NCBI GenBank assembly: GCA_002238525.1 | Contig: MPMN01000011.1 | Location: forward strand, 1 to 59,056 | Length of the DNA: 59,056 nt | Direction: 5' to 3' | Source: Flavobacteriaceae bacterium bin25 | GTDB lineage: Bacteria > Bacteroidota > Bacteroidia > Flavobacteriales > Flavobacteriaceae | Shown: piece by piece, positions 26,611 through 36,481 of the stretch | Layout: each line of letters starts with the position of its first letter | Numbering within the stretch: position 1 is the first letter of the stretch | Notes under the pieces: generated by a model | What the model was told of the DNA's origin: nothing | Seen by the model: only the letters and a program-made list of their open reading frames with translations | The model's database searches: none | Made by a program: the position numbers and the translations under genes

Positions 26611-27378
26611 ATGATTATTGAAATTCTGACAGCTTTACTCATCTTGACTCTATTAGAGATAGTATTGGGTATAGACAACATAGTATTCATTTCTATCCTA
26701 TCACAAAAGTTTCCAAAAGAAATAGGGAAAAAATTGATGAGACTAGGGTTATTGATTGCTATGGTAACTCGAATACTGTTTCTATTCATGCTTCTATGGC
26801 TAAATCAAATGCAGGAAGGATTTTTTGCCGTAGATTCAGATTATTTTTCAACGAACATTTCGATTAAATCATTAATACTATTCCTTGGTGGTTTGTTTCT
26901 CATCTATAAGGGTACTAAGGAAATCTATTCAAAAGTTGAAGGTCATAACCATCAGCATGAAACCAAATCGTCAGCAATTAAGTCTGCCTTTTCAAAGGCT
27001 TTGGTACAAGTAGTACTGATAGATATGGTTTTTTCGTTTGATTCAATACTAACAGCTATAGGCATGACCAATGGAATTGAAAAACAAAATTTTATCATTA
27101 TTGCATCAATCATAATTGCCATTGGAGTTATGCTCATTTTTGCAAATAGTGTTAGCAATATAATATCAAGACATCCCTCACTACAGGTATTGGCTCTTTC
27201 TTTTCTAATACTGATTGGTTTTCTTCTAGTCACTGAAGCTGCTCATGTTTCCAACACTATCATAATGGATACTCATGTCAATCCGATGCCAAAAGGTTAC
27301 CTCTATTCAGTAATTGTTTTTTCACTGGTCATTGAGGCGATTAATCTTAAAATAGGTTCTCGGAAAAAAAAGAGTTGA
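26611..27378 (+). CDS. TerC family integral membrane protein
   Basis: The 255-aa protein has about seven TM helices. The TerC signature is present: LLEIVLGIDNIVFISILSQK near residue 10, with the acidic pair in GIDN, and VLIDMVFSFDSILTAIGM near 140. Members act in manganese or other metal export and metal loading of secreted proteins. The His-rich loop GHNHQHETK near 112 lies in the central loop and fits metal handling. It stands alone. A manganese riboswitch seen before homologues in other phyla was not found here. Confidence 0.92.
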   Translation: MIIEILTALLILTLLEIVLGIDNIVFISILSQKFPKEIGKKLMRLGLLIAMVTRILFLFMLLWLNQMQEGFFAVDSDYFSTNISIKSLILFLGGLFLIYKGTKEIYSKVEGHNHQHETKSSAIKSAFSKALVQVVLIDMVFSFDSILTAIGMTNGIEKQNFIIIASIIIAIGVMLIFANSVSNIISRHPSLQVLALSFLILIGFLLVTEAAHVSNTIIMDTHVNPMPKGYLYSVIVFSLVIEAINLKIGSRKKKS

Positions 27379-27516
27379 ATTACCTTACAAAAAACGTTTT
27401 GAACAAATCGAAAACCTATTGGCAAGAAATTATTTCAATCATCGGGAAGATTATTGCCGGAGATCAAAGGTAAAAAGGGTGTTTTTGTGCGTTTTGTGGG
27501 GGATTTTTGATCAGAT

Positions 27517-29988
27517 TTATCTTGGGGTTTTTTTTCGTTTGGTATAGGATTCAACATTGATGGAAGAGATCCGGTTTTTTGATAGAATTTTACCCAACGC
27601 ATTAATTCCTCTTATTTTAACTTCCGCTGAAACATCAACATTTATATTCGGTGGTAAAGGCTTGCCTCTTTGTTTTTTGAAAGATACTTTCAACACTGGG
27701 TTTTGATAAAATGTGATTATATCAAGATTGCATTTTTCTGGTATAATTTTAGTGGGTTTGCTTAGATTATCTATTGAAAATAGTTTGATGTAGTGTGCTT
27801 TTCTATCAGGGTTGTAATAGACCAAAGTTACTTTAATATCGGGGTCATATTTTTGGATGTGGGTGTCATTTTGGGTAAAATGAAGTGTTGTGTCTGCTGA
27901 GCTAACCATCAAATTAAGATCTTTTGAAAGAAAAAGAATGCGATCCTCTCCCCTGAAGTCTCCCAGAAATTCTCCTCTTTTTTCAGTATTTAATTTATTT
28001 ACAATACTATCAAACCATAATTTTCTGGAGTCTAAAGTTGATTTTCCTTTTGATTTTAGATTTATTTTACTTACTGAATGTTTTGTTAGTATTTTTCCCC
28101 TACTCCCCCTTGATGTAATTAATACATCTTTAAAGCTATAGTCAAAACGTAAATTTTTTGTGTATGCTGTGCTACGAAGTAAAACGCTAATTAATTCTGC
28201 TTCACCATTTGGATTAACTGATAGATAATGAATTTTTGATTTTGGAGTTCCTTTGGTTACATCATACTCTCGCCCCCTAATTACTGATGTAATTGAGAAT
28301 CTCTTGATGAATGAAATTCCTGATTTGCCATCTTTATATACCAAATTGTAAATAGTCCGTTTATCTACCTTTTTGAAAACGCCAGCATATATTATATTTT
28401 TCCCAACAAATACTTTGTTGTCCACTGGGACCACCTGCATTTTTCCATTTTGGTTAATAACAATAACATCATCTATATCAGAACATTCGCAGACATATTC
28501 ATCTTTTTTCATTCCAGTGCCAATAAACCCTTCTTTACGATTGACATAAAGTTTCAGATGTCTGGTAACAACCTTTTTGGCATCTACATCGTCAAATACT
28601 TCAATTTGAGTTCTTCGATTTCGATTTTTTCCATAAGTCTTTTTTAATCTTTGGAAGTATTCAATGACAAAATCAGTTAGATTAGAAAGATTATGCTTAA
28701 CTTCTTTGATTGATTCTTCTAATTGACCGATTCGAATGTTGGATTTATTAGAATCAAATTTTGAAATCCGTCTAATCTTAATCTCTGTAAGCCGAACCAG
28801 ATCGTCTTCAACAACTTTTCTAATGAATTTTTCAGTAAAAGGTTTAAGCCCTCTTTGAATTGCAGATAAAATTCCATTCCAGGTGGATTCTTTCTCTATT
28901 TGGGTATATATTTTATTTTCTATGAATATCTTTTCAAGTAATGCATAGTGTAATTGGTCTTGAAATTCGCTTAATTTAACTTGCAACTCCTTTCTATGCA
29001 ATTCTAGAGTAAGGTCAGTTGAGTACTTTAAAATATCACCTATGGGTAAAAAATGGGGTTTGTGATCTATGATTATGCAGGATAATGGTGAAATAGAAAC
29101 TTCACAATTGGTAAAGGCATATAATGCACTGATGGTTCTATCAGGTGAAACTTGGTTAGGTAAATGAATAATGATTTCTACTTCTGCTGAAGTATTGTCT
29201 TCAATTTTTTTTATCTTAATTTTTCCTTTTTCATTGGCTTTAAGGATACTATCTATCAATGACCCGGTAGTGGTTGAATAAGGTATTTCATTGATTACTA
29301 AGGTGCTTTTATCCTTTATTTGAATATTGGCGCGTGCTTTAATTTTAGACCCTCTAATGCCACCTTTGTAATTTCTGATATCTATGCTTCCGCCGGTTAA
29401 AAAATCTGGATAGAGATCGTAAGACCTCCCCCTTAAATAGGCGATGCTGGCTTTGATGAGCTCATTAAAATTATGTGGAAGTATTTTGGTAGAAAGACCT
29501 ACGGCTATTCCTTCTGCCCCTTGGGCAAGCAATAGTGGAAATTTAACGGGTAGAGAAACCGGTTCTTTTTTACGGCCATCGTATGAGAGCTGCCAGTTAG
29601 TTATTTTGGGGTTATATACAACATCTAAAGCAAATCTTGAGAGTCTAGCCTCAATATACCTTGCTGCTGCAGCGTTATCTCCAGTGAGCGTATTTCCCCA
29701 GTTTCCTTGTGTATCAATCAATAAGTCTTTTTGTCCCAATTGAACTAGAGCATCAGAAATACTTACATCCCCATGAGGATGGTATTGCATGGTATGACCA
29801 ACAATATTGGCTACTTTATTGTATCTCCCATCATCTAAATCTTTCATGGAATGTAGGATTCGTCGCTGTACTGGTTTTAAACCATCAGATAAACTAGGAA
29901 TTGCCCTTTCTAAAATCACATAGGAAGCATAGTCTAAGAACCAGTCTTGATACATTCCAGATACTTTGGTCTTCAAATCTGCTTTCAT
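27517..29988 (-). CDS. parC: DNA topoisomerase IV subunit A
   Basis: The 823-aa protein has the type IIA cleavage domain: YVILERAIPSLSDGLKPVQR, MQYHPHGDVSISDALV, GNWGNTLTGDNAAAARYIEAR with the catalytic Tyr, and AQGAEGIAVGLST. Beta-propeller-like repeats fill the C-terminal third. I see no GyrA box (QRRGGKG), and the gene follows a ParE-type gene by 79 bases on the same strand, so ParC is preferred over GyrA. With ParE it decatenates daughter chromosomes. Length fits Bacteroidota ParC. Confidence 0.92.
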   Translation of the reverse strand: MKADLKTKVSGMYQDWFLDYASYVILERAIPSLSDGLKPVQRRILHSMKDLDDGRYNKVANIVGHTMQYHPHGDVSISDALVQLGQKDLLIDTQGNWGNTLTGDNAAAARYIEARLSRFALDVVYNPKITNWQLSYDGRKKEPVSLPVKFPLLLAQGAEGIAVGLSTKILPHNFNELIKASIAYLRGRSYDLYPDFLTGGSIDIRNYKGGIRGSKIKARANIQIKDKSTLVINEIPYSTTTGSLIDSILKANEKGKIKIKKIEDNTSAEVEIIIHLPNQVSPDRTISALYAFTNCEVSISPLSCIIIDHKPHFLPIGDILKYSTDLTLELHRKELQVKLSEFQDQLHYALLEKIFIENKIYTQIEKESTWNGILSAIQRGLKPFTEKFIRKVVEDDLVRLTEIKIRRISKFDSNKSNIRIGQLEESIKEVKHNLSNLTDFVIEYFQRLKKTYGKNRNRRTQIEVFDDVDAKKVVTRHLKLYVNRKEGFIGTGMKKDEYVCECSDIDDVIVINQNGKMQVVPVDNKVFVGKNIIYAGVFKKVDKRTIYNLVYKDGKSGISFIKRFSITSVIRGREYDVTKGTPKSKIHYLSVNPNGEAELISVLLRSTAYTKNLRFDYSFKDVLITSRGSRGKILTKHSVSKINLKSKGKSTLDSRKLWFDSIVNKLNTEKRGEFLGDFRGEDRILFLSKDLNLMVSSADTTLHFTQNDTHIQKYDPDIKVTLVYYNPDRKAHYIKLFSIDNLSKPTKIIPEKCNLDIITFYQNPVLKVSFKKQRGKPLPPNINVDVSAEVKIRGINALGKILSKNRISSINVESYTKRKKTPR

Positions 29989-30067
29989 TGAAATATTTGT
30001 GATTATTTCAGATTTATAAATTATTTGGTATAATCAAGAGAAAATCCTAAGAGAGAAAAGGTACAGT

Positions 30068-31924
30068 TTATGACTCCACTAAATCTAATTCAACTTTGAG
30101 ATTATCAATTATAAATTCCTGTCTTTTGGGTGAATTTTTCCCCATGTAAAAACTGAGCAGGTTTTCTATTGAGGTTTCTTTCCCCAATCTAACGGGATCT
30201 AATCTAATATCTTTTCCTATAAAATGTGAGAATTCGTCAGGTGAGATTTCTCCGAGGCCTTTAAATCTAGTTATTTCTGGAGAACCTTTGAATAAAGCAA
30301 TCGCTTTGACTTTTTCGGACTCATTATAGCAGTAGATTGTTTTGGATTTATTTCTTACTCTGAATAGTGGAGTTTGGAGTATGAATAAGTGTCCCCTACT
30401 TACCAGTTCGGGATAGAACTGAAGGAAGAATGTCAATATCAACAGTCTAATGTGCATCCCATCTACATCTGCATCAGTTGCTACGACTATTTTATTGTAT
30501 CTCAACTTTTCAATTCCATCTTCTAAGTTTAGAGCTGACTGGAGCAAGTTAAATTCTTCATTTTCATACACAATTCTCTTTGACATTCCATAAGAATTCA
30601 ATGGTTTTCCTCTCAAACTAAATACTGCTTGGGTATTGACATCTCTAGATTTAGTCAGCGAACCACTAGCTGAGTCTCCTTCTGTTATAAAAATAGTTGA
30701 TTCATTTTTTCTATCTGACTTGTAATCAGTCAGGTGTATTCTACAATCTCGAAGCTTTTTATTGTGTACGCTGGCTTTTTTTGCTCGTTCCCTAGCGAGT
30801 TTTCTAATGCCTCTGAGTTCTTTTCTTTCTTTTTCTGCGGCCAATATTTTGACCATTAGTTTTTCTGAAACCTCAGGATTAATATGTAAAAAACTATCGA
30901 GTTTATTTTTTAGAAAATCATTTACATAGACTCTTACAGAAGGTAAATTTCCACCCATTTCGGTTGAACCTAATTTGGTTTTGGTTTGAGACTCGAAAAT
31001 AGGCTCTATGACTTTGACGCTAACCGCTGCGATGATGGATTTTCTAATATCGCTAGGTTCAAAGGATTTGCCATAAAACTCTCTAATAGTTCGGACCATT
31101 CCTTCTTTAAATGCGGATAGATGAGTCCCTCCTAGTAGTGTGTTTTGACCGTTGACAAATGAATGGTATTCTTCGCTGTAGTGTGATTGGCTATGTGTCA
31201 AAGCTACTTCAATGTCTTTGTCTTTGAGGTGAATGATGGGATACAATAACTGATTTTCAGAATATCGGTCTTCCAACAAGTCTTTTAGTCCATGGTTTGA
31301 AAAATATCTTTTTTCGTTGATATAAATGGATAATCCAGGATTTAGATAGGTGTATGTTTTCACCATTTGCTCAACAAATTCTATCTGAAAAGAATACCCT
31401 TTAAACAAATTCTTATCGGGTGTAAAATCGACTAGAGTGCCCCATGGAATATCTGTGTTTTGTGTTTTTGATTCTTTAATTTTTTCTCCCTTTTGAAACC
31501 AAACTGATTTTTTTAAATCATCTCGGATTGATTCTACTTGAAAATCTGTGGATAAGGCATTGACTGCTTTTAAACCCACTCCATTGAGACCTACGGATTT
31601 TTTAAAGGCGATGGTATCGTATTTTCCACCGGTATTCATTTTTGAAACCACATCTGATAGTTTTCCAAGGGGTATGCCACGCCCATAATCTCTAACTTTA
31701 ACTGATTGGTTAGTTAGTAGGATGTCAATTCTTTTTCCGGCGCCCATCACATATTCATCAATGCAATTGTCCAATACTTCTTTCAATAACATATATATAC
31801 CATCATCTTGGGCAGACCCATTTCCTAGTTTACCGATGTACATTCCGGGTCTTGTGCGTATATGTTCATGCCAATCTAGGGATCGTATTTCTTTCTCAGT
31901 ATATATCGCGGGGTTTTTTGGCAT
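30068..31924 (-). CDS. parE: DNA topoisomerase IV subunit B
   Basis: The 618-aa protein is a GHKL ATPase plus Toprim domain. Visible are [16 protein letters not shown] and [12 protein letters not shown] for ATP binding, [14 protein letters not shown], the QTKTKLGS switch-lysine loop, the Toprim acidic residues in [12 protein letters not shown] and [13 protein letters not shown], and the C-terminal [12 protein letters not shown]. It lacks the long GyrB insert. It precedes parC in an operon. ATP binding and hydrolysis drive strand passage. Confidence 0.94.
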   Translation of the reverse strand: MPKNPAIYTEKEIRSLDWHEHIRTRPGMYIGKLGNGSAQDDGIYMLLKEVLDNCIDEYVMGAGKRIDILLTNQSVKVRDYGRGIPLGKLSDVVSKMNTGGKYDTIAFKKSVGLNGVGLKAVNALSTDFQVESIRDDLKKSVWFQKGEKIKESKTQNTDIPWGTLVDFTPDKNLFKGYSFQIEFVEQMVKTYTYLNPGLSIYINEKRYFSNHGLKDLLEDRYSENQLLYPIIHLKDKDIEVALTHSQSHYSEEYHSFVNGQNTLLGGTHLSAFKEGMVRTIREFYGKSFEPSDIRKSIIAAVSVKVIEPIFESQTKTKLGSTEMGGNLPSVRVYVNDFLKNKLDSFLHINPEVSEKLMVKILAAEKERKELRGIRKLARERAKKASVHNKKLRDCRIHLTDYKSDRKNESTIFITEGDSASGSLTKSRDVNTQAVFSLRGKPLNSYGMSKRIVYENEEFNLLQSALNLEDGIEKLRYNKIVVATDADVDGMHIRLLILTFFLQFYPELVSRGHLFILQTPLFRVRNKSKTIYCYNESEKVKAIALFKGSPEITRFKGLGEISPDEFSHFIGKDIRLDPVRLGKETSIENLLSFYMGKNSPKRQEFIIDNLKVELDLVES

Positions 31925-32004
31925 TTTAAAGGGTCAAAATTAAGAATCCACTTCATTATATGATTATGAAGAATTCGACATAGGTAAATTACGATGGGAA
32001 TATC

Positions 32005-32025
32005 CCGATAATTGTGTAAATAGAA
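32005..32025 (-). repeat. 21-bp inverted repeat flanking fic2, left arm
   Basis: The arm reads CCGATAATTGTGTAAATAG and ends GAA (read with overlap of the last G). Its reverse complement occurs at 33268-33288 with one mismatch. The two arms bracket the second Fic gene at 1.26 kb spacing. The core TGTGTAAAT is shared with the 23-bp repeats at 26.6 and 37.7 kb. Confidence 0.6.
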
Positions 32026-32060
32026 ATCAGGCGGTTCTATTAAGAATCACCTGATTTTTT
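32025..32060. terminator. strong hairpin terminator between fic2 and parE
   Basis: AATCAGGCGGTTCT and AGAATCACCTGATT pair over 14 positions with one mismatch and one wobble, with a 4-base loop. Six T follow on the plus strand. A T-rich stretch also follows on the minus strand, where fic2 would end. It abuts the left inverted-repeat arm. Confidence 0.7.
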
Positions 32061-32169
32061 GCATTTTTTCATTGTGGGTTACCTAATCACATTTATCAAA
32101 AAAATACATTTATGGATAATCTAACCTATAGTCATTTGAAGTCTATTTTTAATCTACTTAAATCATTTC

Positions 32170-33000
32170 CTACTTACTATCTTTTGATTTTTCTTGTTGC
32201 GGATATTGTTTTTCTATAATTTGATCTGCTTTTTGTTGTGCTAGATTTAATCTGTCCATCTCCTTTAACCAATATTTTTGTGCTTGGTGAAACATAAATT
32301 GATAAAAATAAGATAGGTCATTTTTATTTCTGGAACGATTAAGAGAAATGAGATAATCAGATTTATTTTCTTTAAATATAAGACTTAAAGGTTCACCATG
32401 ATATCTTTGAACATAATTCATCACTAAACGACTTAATCTACCATTTCCATTGCCAAATGGATGTATATTAACTAAATCAAAATGTGCTTTAAAAGATAAT
32501 TTATAAATATCCTCAGGATTTTTCACATCATTGATGTCTTTCCTCAATTGCTCCACAAAATTTAAAGTTGATATAGGGACTTTGAGATAATTCATGAAGA
32601 CGACAGGACCCGCCAATGAGGTCCCTTTTCGGAAGTCTCCTATGGTTTCATTACAAATTCCCCCTAATCCATGATGAACAACAGCAGTTTTCTTTAATAT
32701 AAGAGCAGAAATATCTTTTAAATCCGAAATAGTTAATCGATGTTTTTTTTCAGCTAACTTCATCATATAGATTAAAGCATTTAAATGATCGTCAGCTTCA
32801 TTTTTTCTATACAATTGATGACGGGTAGCGGTTTCTCCGCATTTATATAAATAATAAGTATCTTCTGGGTTTAAAGTTCCTCCTTCTATACCTACACTAT
32901 GGCTAGAAATAGTGCAAAGGTTAAATTCTTCATAATGCAAATAACTATTAGTTAATGCAACATAATCAGTTTTTATTTTCTCTATGTTTTTGTCCCACAT
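32170..33000 (-). CDS. Fic family protein with altered catalytic motif (HPFGNGNGR)
   Basis: The 276-aa protein has an N-terminal inhibitory helix SVGIEG (35-40), matching (S/T)xxxE(G/N). Its Fic motif is HPFGNGNGRLSR at 180-191. The residue at 184, normally Asp or Glu that binds Mg in AMP-transferring Fic proteins, is Asn. The catalytic His180 and Arg188 and Arg191 are kept. VHHGLGG and GDFRKGTSLAG mark the flap region. The protein ends in a Lys/Gln-rich tail and has no HTH. The gene is bracketed by 21-bp inverted repeats, which suggests a mobile cassette. It may have changed chemistry or be inactive. Confidence 0.88.
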   Translation of the reverse strand: MWDKNIEKIKTDYVALTNSYLHYEEFNLCTISSHSVGIEGGTLNPEDTYYLYKCGETATRHQLYRKNEADDHLNALIYMMKLAEKKHRLTISDLKDISALILKKTAVVHHGLGGICNETIGDFRKGTSLAGPVVFMNYLKVPISTLNFVEQLRKDINDVKNPEDIYKLSFKAHFDLVNIHPFGNGNGRLSRLVMNYVQRYHGEPLSLIFKENKSDYLISLNRSRNKNDLSYFYQFMFHQAQKYWLKEMDRLNLAQQKADQIIEKQYPQQEKSKDSK

Positions 33001-33620
33001 GATCTTTTACATAGATTATAAATGTAATTATTTTTGAGCAATACGATTTCTTTGTCATTGATAACTCAACAACCCTTTTTAAAAAACCCTCAAATTTTTG
33101 GATTTTTGAAATTAAAATTTTATCTATGATTTGTTTTCCCCTTTATCAATGCTGAAACTCTGATACAAGAAGTCAGATTTTACCCGAATTATTCATACTA
33201 ACCTCAAATTAGATCTTATGGTCTGAATTTCTCCTTTCTGGGTTTTCAAATGAAAGTTTTCTTTGACTTCTATTTACACAGTTATCGGCAAACTGTGTTG
33301 ATTATTTCCTAAGCGCAAGTTTTTCAAAAGGGCATTTTTTTTGTTTCGCAAATTTTTTTCAGTCATTTTATTGAATTAATTTACAACTATCAATTCTTTC
33401 AATTGTCACATTTATATTCATAAAGAGATTTAAATATCCTAGATATAATTTTGTTTTGAAATCTCCGTTGTAGTGGATATATATTTTTTTAGGTTTAGGG
33501 TTTTATTATCCTAGCCTACGCAAAATTTTACTATATGCCTATACAAACAAAAATCAATATCCCCAAAATCAAAACAAAATAAGGCTACCTTATCCTTTTG
33601 TAGAAAGGATATCTTGACCA
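33001..33620. other. intergenic, no gene seen apart from the repeat arm
   Basis: About 600 AT-rich bases lie upstream of fic2. They include the right inverted-repeat arm and a small hairpin near 33590 (ATCCTT, then AAGGAT). I see no open frame that looks coding. Confidence 0.4.
33268..33288 (+). repeat. 21-bp inverted repeat flanking fic2, right arm
   Basis: TTCTATTTACACAGTTATCG plus one further G is the reverse complement of the left arm at 32005-32025 with one mismatch. It lies 270 bases upstream of the fic2 start codon. Confidence 0.6.
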
Positions 33621-33750
33621 AATAATTTCCCCCAATGAACAGATCAAAACGGTTCAACCAAGAGGGCTTTGTTGTAGTGGATAGATTTATAAGTGGTTGA
33701 TTATCAATACTAGAATGTCGATTTTGACAAACTTGCGTAAAGAACTATTG
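33621..33750. repeat. dispersed repeat, copy B
   Basis: This is the counterpart of 25953-26080. It keeps AAAACGGTTCAA and TAAGTGGTTGATTATCAA. The hairpin is imperfect here. On the minus strand it reads QVCQNRHSSIDNQPLINLST followed by TTKPSWLNRF, matching the reading of copy A. It abuts the transposase-like fragment at its right, so both may belong to one decayed element. Confidence 0.6.
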
Positions 33751-33859
33751 GAATGTCTAGATCACAAGTTCGGTTAAAGCCATCTTTCCATTTGATATCA
33801 TAGAGGTATTTCTTCCAATCCAAGTCCGTTTGGAAGCGTTGAGAAAACTCTAAGAGGTT
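33746..33859 (-). pseudogene. fragment resembling an IS1595/ISXO2-type transposase N-terminus
   Basis: A minus-strand reading gives NLLEFSQRFQTDLDWKKYL and then YDIKWKDGFNRTCD. This recalls the start of IS1595-family transposases (NL-EF--RF-TE-DC--YL---KW-DG--C--C), which precedes their zinc ribbon. The zinc ribbon and the DDE domain are missing. It is short, so the assignment is tentative. Confidence 0.4.
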
Positions 33860-33902
33860 TTCTCCTTATCCTTGAAATCTACTTTCCGATTAGCGCAATA
33901 GT

Positions 33903-34997
33903 TTAAACATGAAATCGAAAATGGACGATGTCGCCATTTTCTATGATATAATTTTTACCCTCTATTCGCAGTCTTCCTGCTTCTCGAACTTTTTGTAAAG
34001 ACCTGTATTGCTCAAAATCATTAAAACTCATCACCTCCGCACGGATAAATCCTTTTTCAAAATCTGAGTGTATTTTCCCCGCCGCTTGTGATGCTGTGGT
34101 TCCATTCTTTATTGACCAGGCGCGAACTTCCCTGTCCCCTGCTGTAAAAAAAGTTATCAATCCCAATAATTCATGAGCATACCTAATTAAGCGAACAGAA
34201 CCAGGTTCTATCAAGGATAATTCATCTAAAAAAAACTTTCTTTCATCATAATCGTCAATCTGATTTATTTCCTCTTCTATGCTTGCAGCTAAAATCAGGA
34301 TTATCGGGTTAAAACCTTTGGAGTATTCTTTGAACTGCTCAACGTAATGATTTGATTGACCAGCATCGGATTCATTGACATTGCAGACATACATTTGGGG
34401 TTTTTGAGTCAACAGTTGGAGGGGTTTTAGGTGTTTTTCATAGTCTATAGGTTCAATATGAAAGCTGCTCGACATTTTAGCTCCTTCTAGGTGATGTTTT
34501 AGCTCGACCAATAATTTTTCTTCATGTAAAGCTTCCTTGTTTCCTACCCTTGAAGCAATATGCACCTTTGAAATTCGATTCTCAACAGTTTCAAGATCTT
34601 TGAGTTGAAGCTCCGTTTGAATAGTTTCATAATCTCTGATGGGATCAATAGTCTGATCAACGTGAATCACATTTTTTTGATCAAAACAACGTAAAACATG
34701 TACGATGGCATCTGTTTGCCGGATATTTGCTAAAAACTGGTTCCCTAATCCTTCACCTTTACTAGCTCCTTTTACCAGTCCTGCAATATCCACCAATTCA
34801 ATTGATGTTGGTGTTACTTGCTTGGGTTGAATATGTTTTGAAATGATTTCCAGTCGTTTGTCCTGAACATGGACTAAACCGAAATTTGGTTCAATTGTAC
34901 AAAAGGGAAAATTTGCGCTTTGCGCTCTTGAATTAGACAAGCAATTAAAAAGTGTTGATTTACCAACATTGGGAAGACCTACAATACCAACTTTCAT
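33903..34997 (-). CDS. ychF: YchF/OLA1 family redox-regulated ATPase
   Basis: The 364-aa protein has the OBG-like fold: G1 GLPNVGKSTLFN at 7-18, G3 VDIAGLVKGASKGEGLGNQFL, a degenerate G4 NVNESD (no NKxD, hence ATP rather than GTP specificity), a coiled-coil insert, and a C-terminal TGS domain (LITFFTAGDREVRAWSI). YchF binds ribosomes and affects stress responses. It is followed on the plus side by a divergent region and preceded on its own strand by a ferredoxin gene 34 bases upstream. Confidence 0.96.
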   Translation of the reverse strand: MKVGIVGLPNVGKSTLFNCLSNSRAQSANFPFCTIEPNFGLVHVQDKRLEIISKHIQPKQVTPTSIELVDIAGLVKGASKGEGLGNQFLANIRQTDAIVHVLRCFDQKNVIHVDQTIDPIRDYETIQTELQLKDLETVENRISKVHIASRVGNKEALHEEKLLVELKHHLEGAKMSSSFHIEPIDYEKHLKPLQLLTQKPQMYVCNVNESDAGQSNHYVEQFKEYSKGFNPIILILAASIEEEINQIDDYDERKFFLDELSLIEPGSVRLIRYAHELLGLITFFTAGDREVRAWSIKNGTTASQAAGKIHSDFEKGFIRAEVMSFNDFEQYRSLQKVREAGRLRIEGKNYIIENGDIVHFRFHV

Positions 34998-35031
34998 CTA
35001 ATAGGTAAAAATGAGAATAGAAATAACTTGA

Positions 35032-35385
35032 TTACCCTTTGGGGTGCATGAATTTTTGTTTACCCAACAATTCCAATTCATTCTCTACTCTATTCTCATC
35101 GGGCACACAGCAATCTACAGGACAAACGGCTGCGCATTGTGGCTCTTCATGAAATCCTTTGCATTCAGTACATTTATCGGGAACGATAAAATAGTATTCA
35201 TCAGAAACTGGTTTTTGGAAAGCATCGGCATCAGCCACAAGACCATTTGGAAATTGTATATCACCTCTAAGAGAAGTGCCATCACGATATCTCCAATCTT
35301 GGGCTCCCTCGTAAATTGCTGTGTTGGGACACTCAACTTCACAAGCCCCACAATTAATACATTCCTCGGTGATGATAATTGCCAT
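35032..35385 (-). CDS. 2[4Fe-4S] ferredoxin
   Basis: The 117-aa protein has two iron-sulfur motifs. The first is CINCGACEVECPNTAI (Cys 10, 13, 16, 20). The second is CTECKGFHEEPQCAAVCPVDCC, given here as CTEC, then a loop, then CAAVCPVDCC. The loop between the first cysteines of the second motif and the rest is the long type found in FdxA/YfhL-like ferredoxins. It is an electron carrier with unknown partner. It lies upstream of ychF on the same strand and is divergent from the acyl-CoA reductase gene. Confidence 0.93.
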   Translation of the reverse strand: MAIIITEECINCGACEVECPNTAIYEGAQDWRYRDGTSLRGDIQFPNGLVADADAFQKPVSDEYYFIVPDKCTECKGFHEEPQCAAVCPVDCCVPDENRVENELELLGKQKFMHPKG

Positions 35386-35428
35386 TTATGATTCTATACT
35401 AGTAGGTTTGCAAAATTAAACTTAAACC

Positions 35429-36481
35429 TTGGGATTTAGCTATCAAAATCATAATATTTCGACCGATAAAAAAATAAATACACTTGTAGGGTTGGGACAA
35501 TATCTCAACGCTCTCCTAGATTCACAATCGGAGAATGACTTCAATATTAATAAACTATTAAATGAAGTATTCTATAGAAATAAATGGTTTTCAGAAACAT
35601 ATGTAATTTTTTCCATTAGGCAATGGTCTAAAGTGCTAACTTTAGAAAACTTATATAATTGGTTAGAAGCCTATAATTTAAATCCAATAATACCTAAAAA
35701 GGTTGGATTGATATTGCCTGGTAATATACCTGCTGTTGGATTTCACAACGTTATTTGTACATGGCTGTCAGGGCATCATCCCAAGATAAAATTATCGTCA
35801 AAAGATGATATATTGATTCCTTTCTTCTGTTCCTTTATTGAAAATAAACTAAATCATTCATGTTTTGAAATTGTAGAAAAGAGATTAACTGATTTTGATG
35901 CTGTTATCGCAACAGGGACAAATAATACTATTCATCATTTTGATTACTACTTCAGAAAAGTCCCTCGTTTATTGAGATCAAACAGATCATCAGTAGCTGT
36001 TATACAAGGAAATGATTCAAGTCAAGAATTGGAAAAACTGGGAAAAGATCTATTCACCTATTATGGTTTAGGGTGTCGAAATGTATCCAAAATATATCTT
36101 CCAGAAAACTTTAAACTAAACAAAATAATCCAAGCTGTTGATTCATATAAACATCTGAGAGATTCTTCAAAGTATGATAATAATTTAACTTATCAAAAAG
36201 CTGTATGTTTTTTACAAAACCAAAAGTTTACTGACGGCGGTTTCTTTCTAATGCAAGAAAGCAAGAATCTTCATGCTCCTATTTCTATGATTTATTATGA
36301 GTACTACACTTCTTTTAAAGAATTGATTGAGGTTTTAAATACCAAAGAAAACCAGATCCAGTGTATCGTCAGTAGCTCAGAAGTATTTGACAATTCAGTA
36401 GAATTTGGACAAACTCAATCCCCTCAATTATGGGATTATGCAGATGGTGTGGATACGATGTCTTTTCTTGAAAATCTCTGA
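35429..36481 (+). CDS. acyl-CoA reductase (LuxC-like, Bacteroidota type)
   Basis: The 350-aa protein starts at TTG, as no ATG lies near the conserved N-terminus. It matches the Bacteroidota acyl-CoA reductase group: KVGLILPGNIPAVGFHNVIC near residue 90, KIKLSSKDDILIPFF, and FDAVIATGTNNTIHHFDYYF with the nucleotide-binding region. The enzyme would reduce an acyl-CoA to the aldehyde. The usual active-site Cys region is near ATYYGLGCRNVSKIY. It is divergent from the ferredoxin gene, which could conceivably supply electrons. Confidence 0.8.
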   Translation: MGFSYQNHNISTDKKINTLVGLGQYLNALLDSQSENDFNINKLLNEVFYRNKWFSETYVIFSIRQWSKVLTLENLYNWLEAYNLNPIIPKKVGLILPGNIPAVGFHNVICTWLSGHHPKIKLSSKDDILIPFFCSFIENKLNHSCFEIVEKRLTDFDAVIATGTNNTIHHFDYYFRKVPRLLRSNRSSVAVIQGNDSSQELEKLGKDLFTYYGLGCRNVSKIYLPENFKLNKIIQAVDSYKHLRDSSKYDNNLTYQKAVCFLQNQKFTDGGFFLMQESKNLHAPISMIYYEYYTSFKELIEVLNTKENQIQCIVSSSEVFDNSVEFGQTQSPQLWDYADGVDTMSFLENL

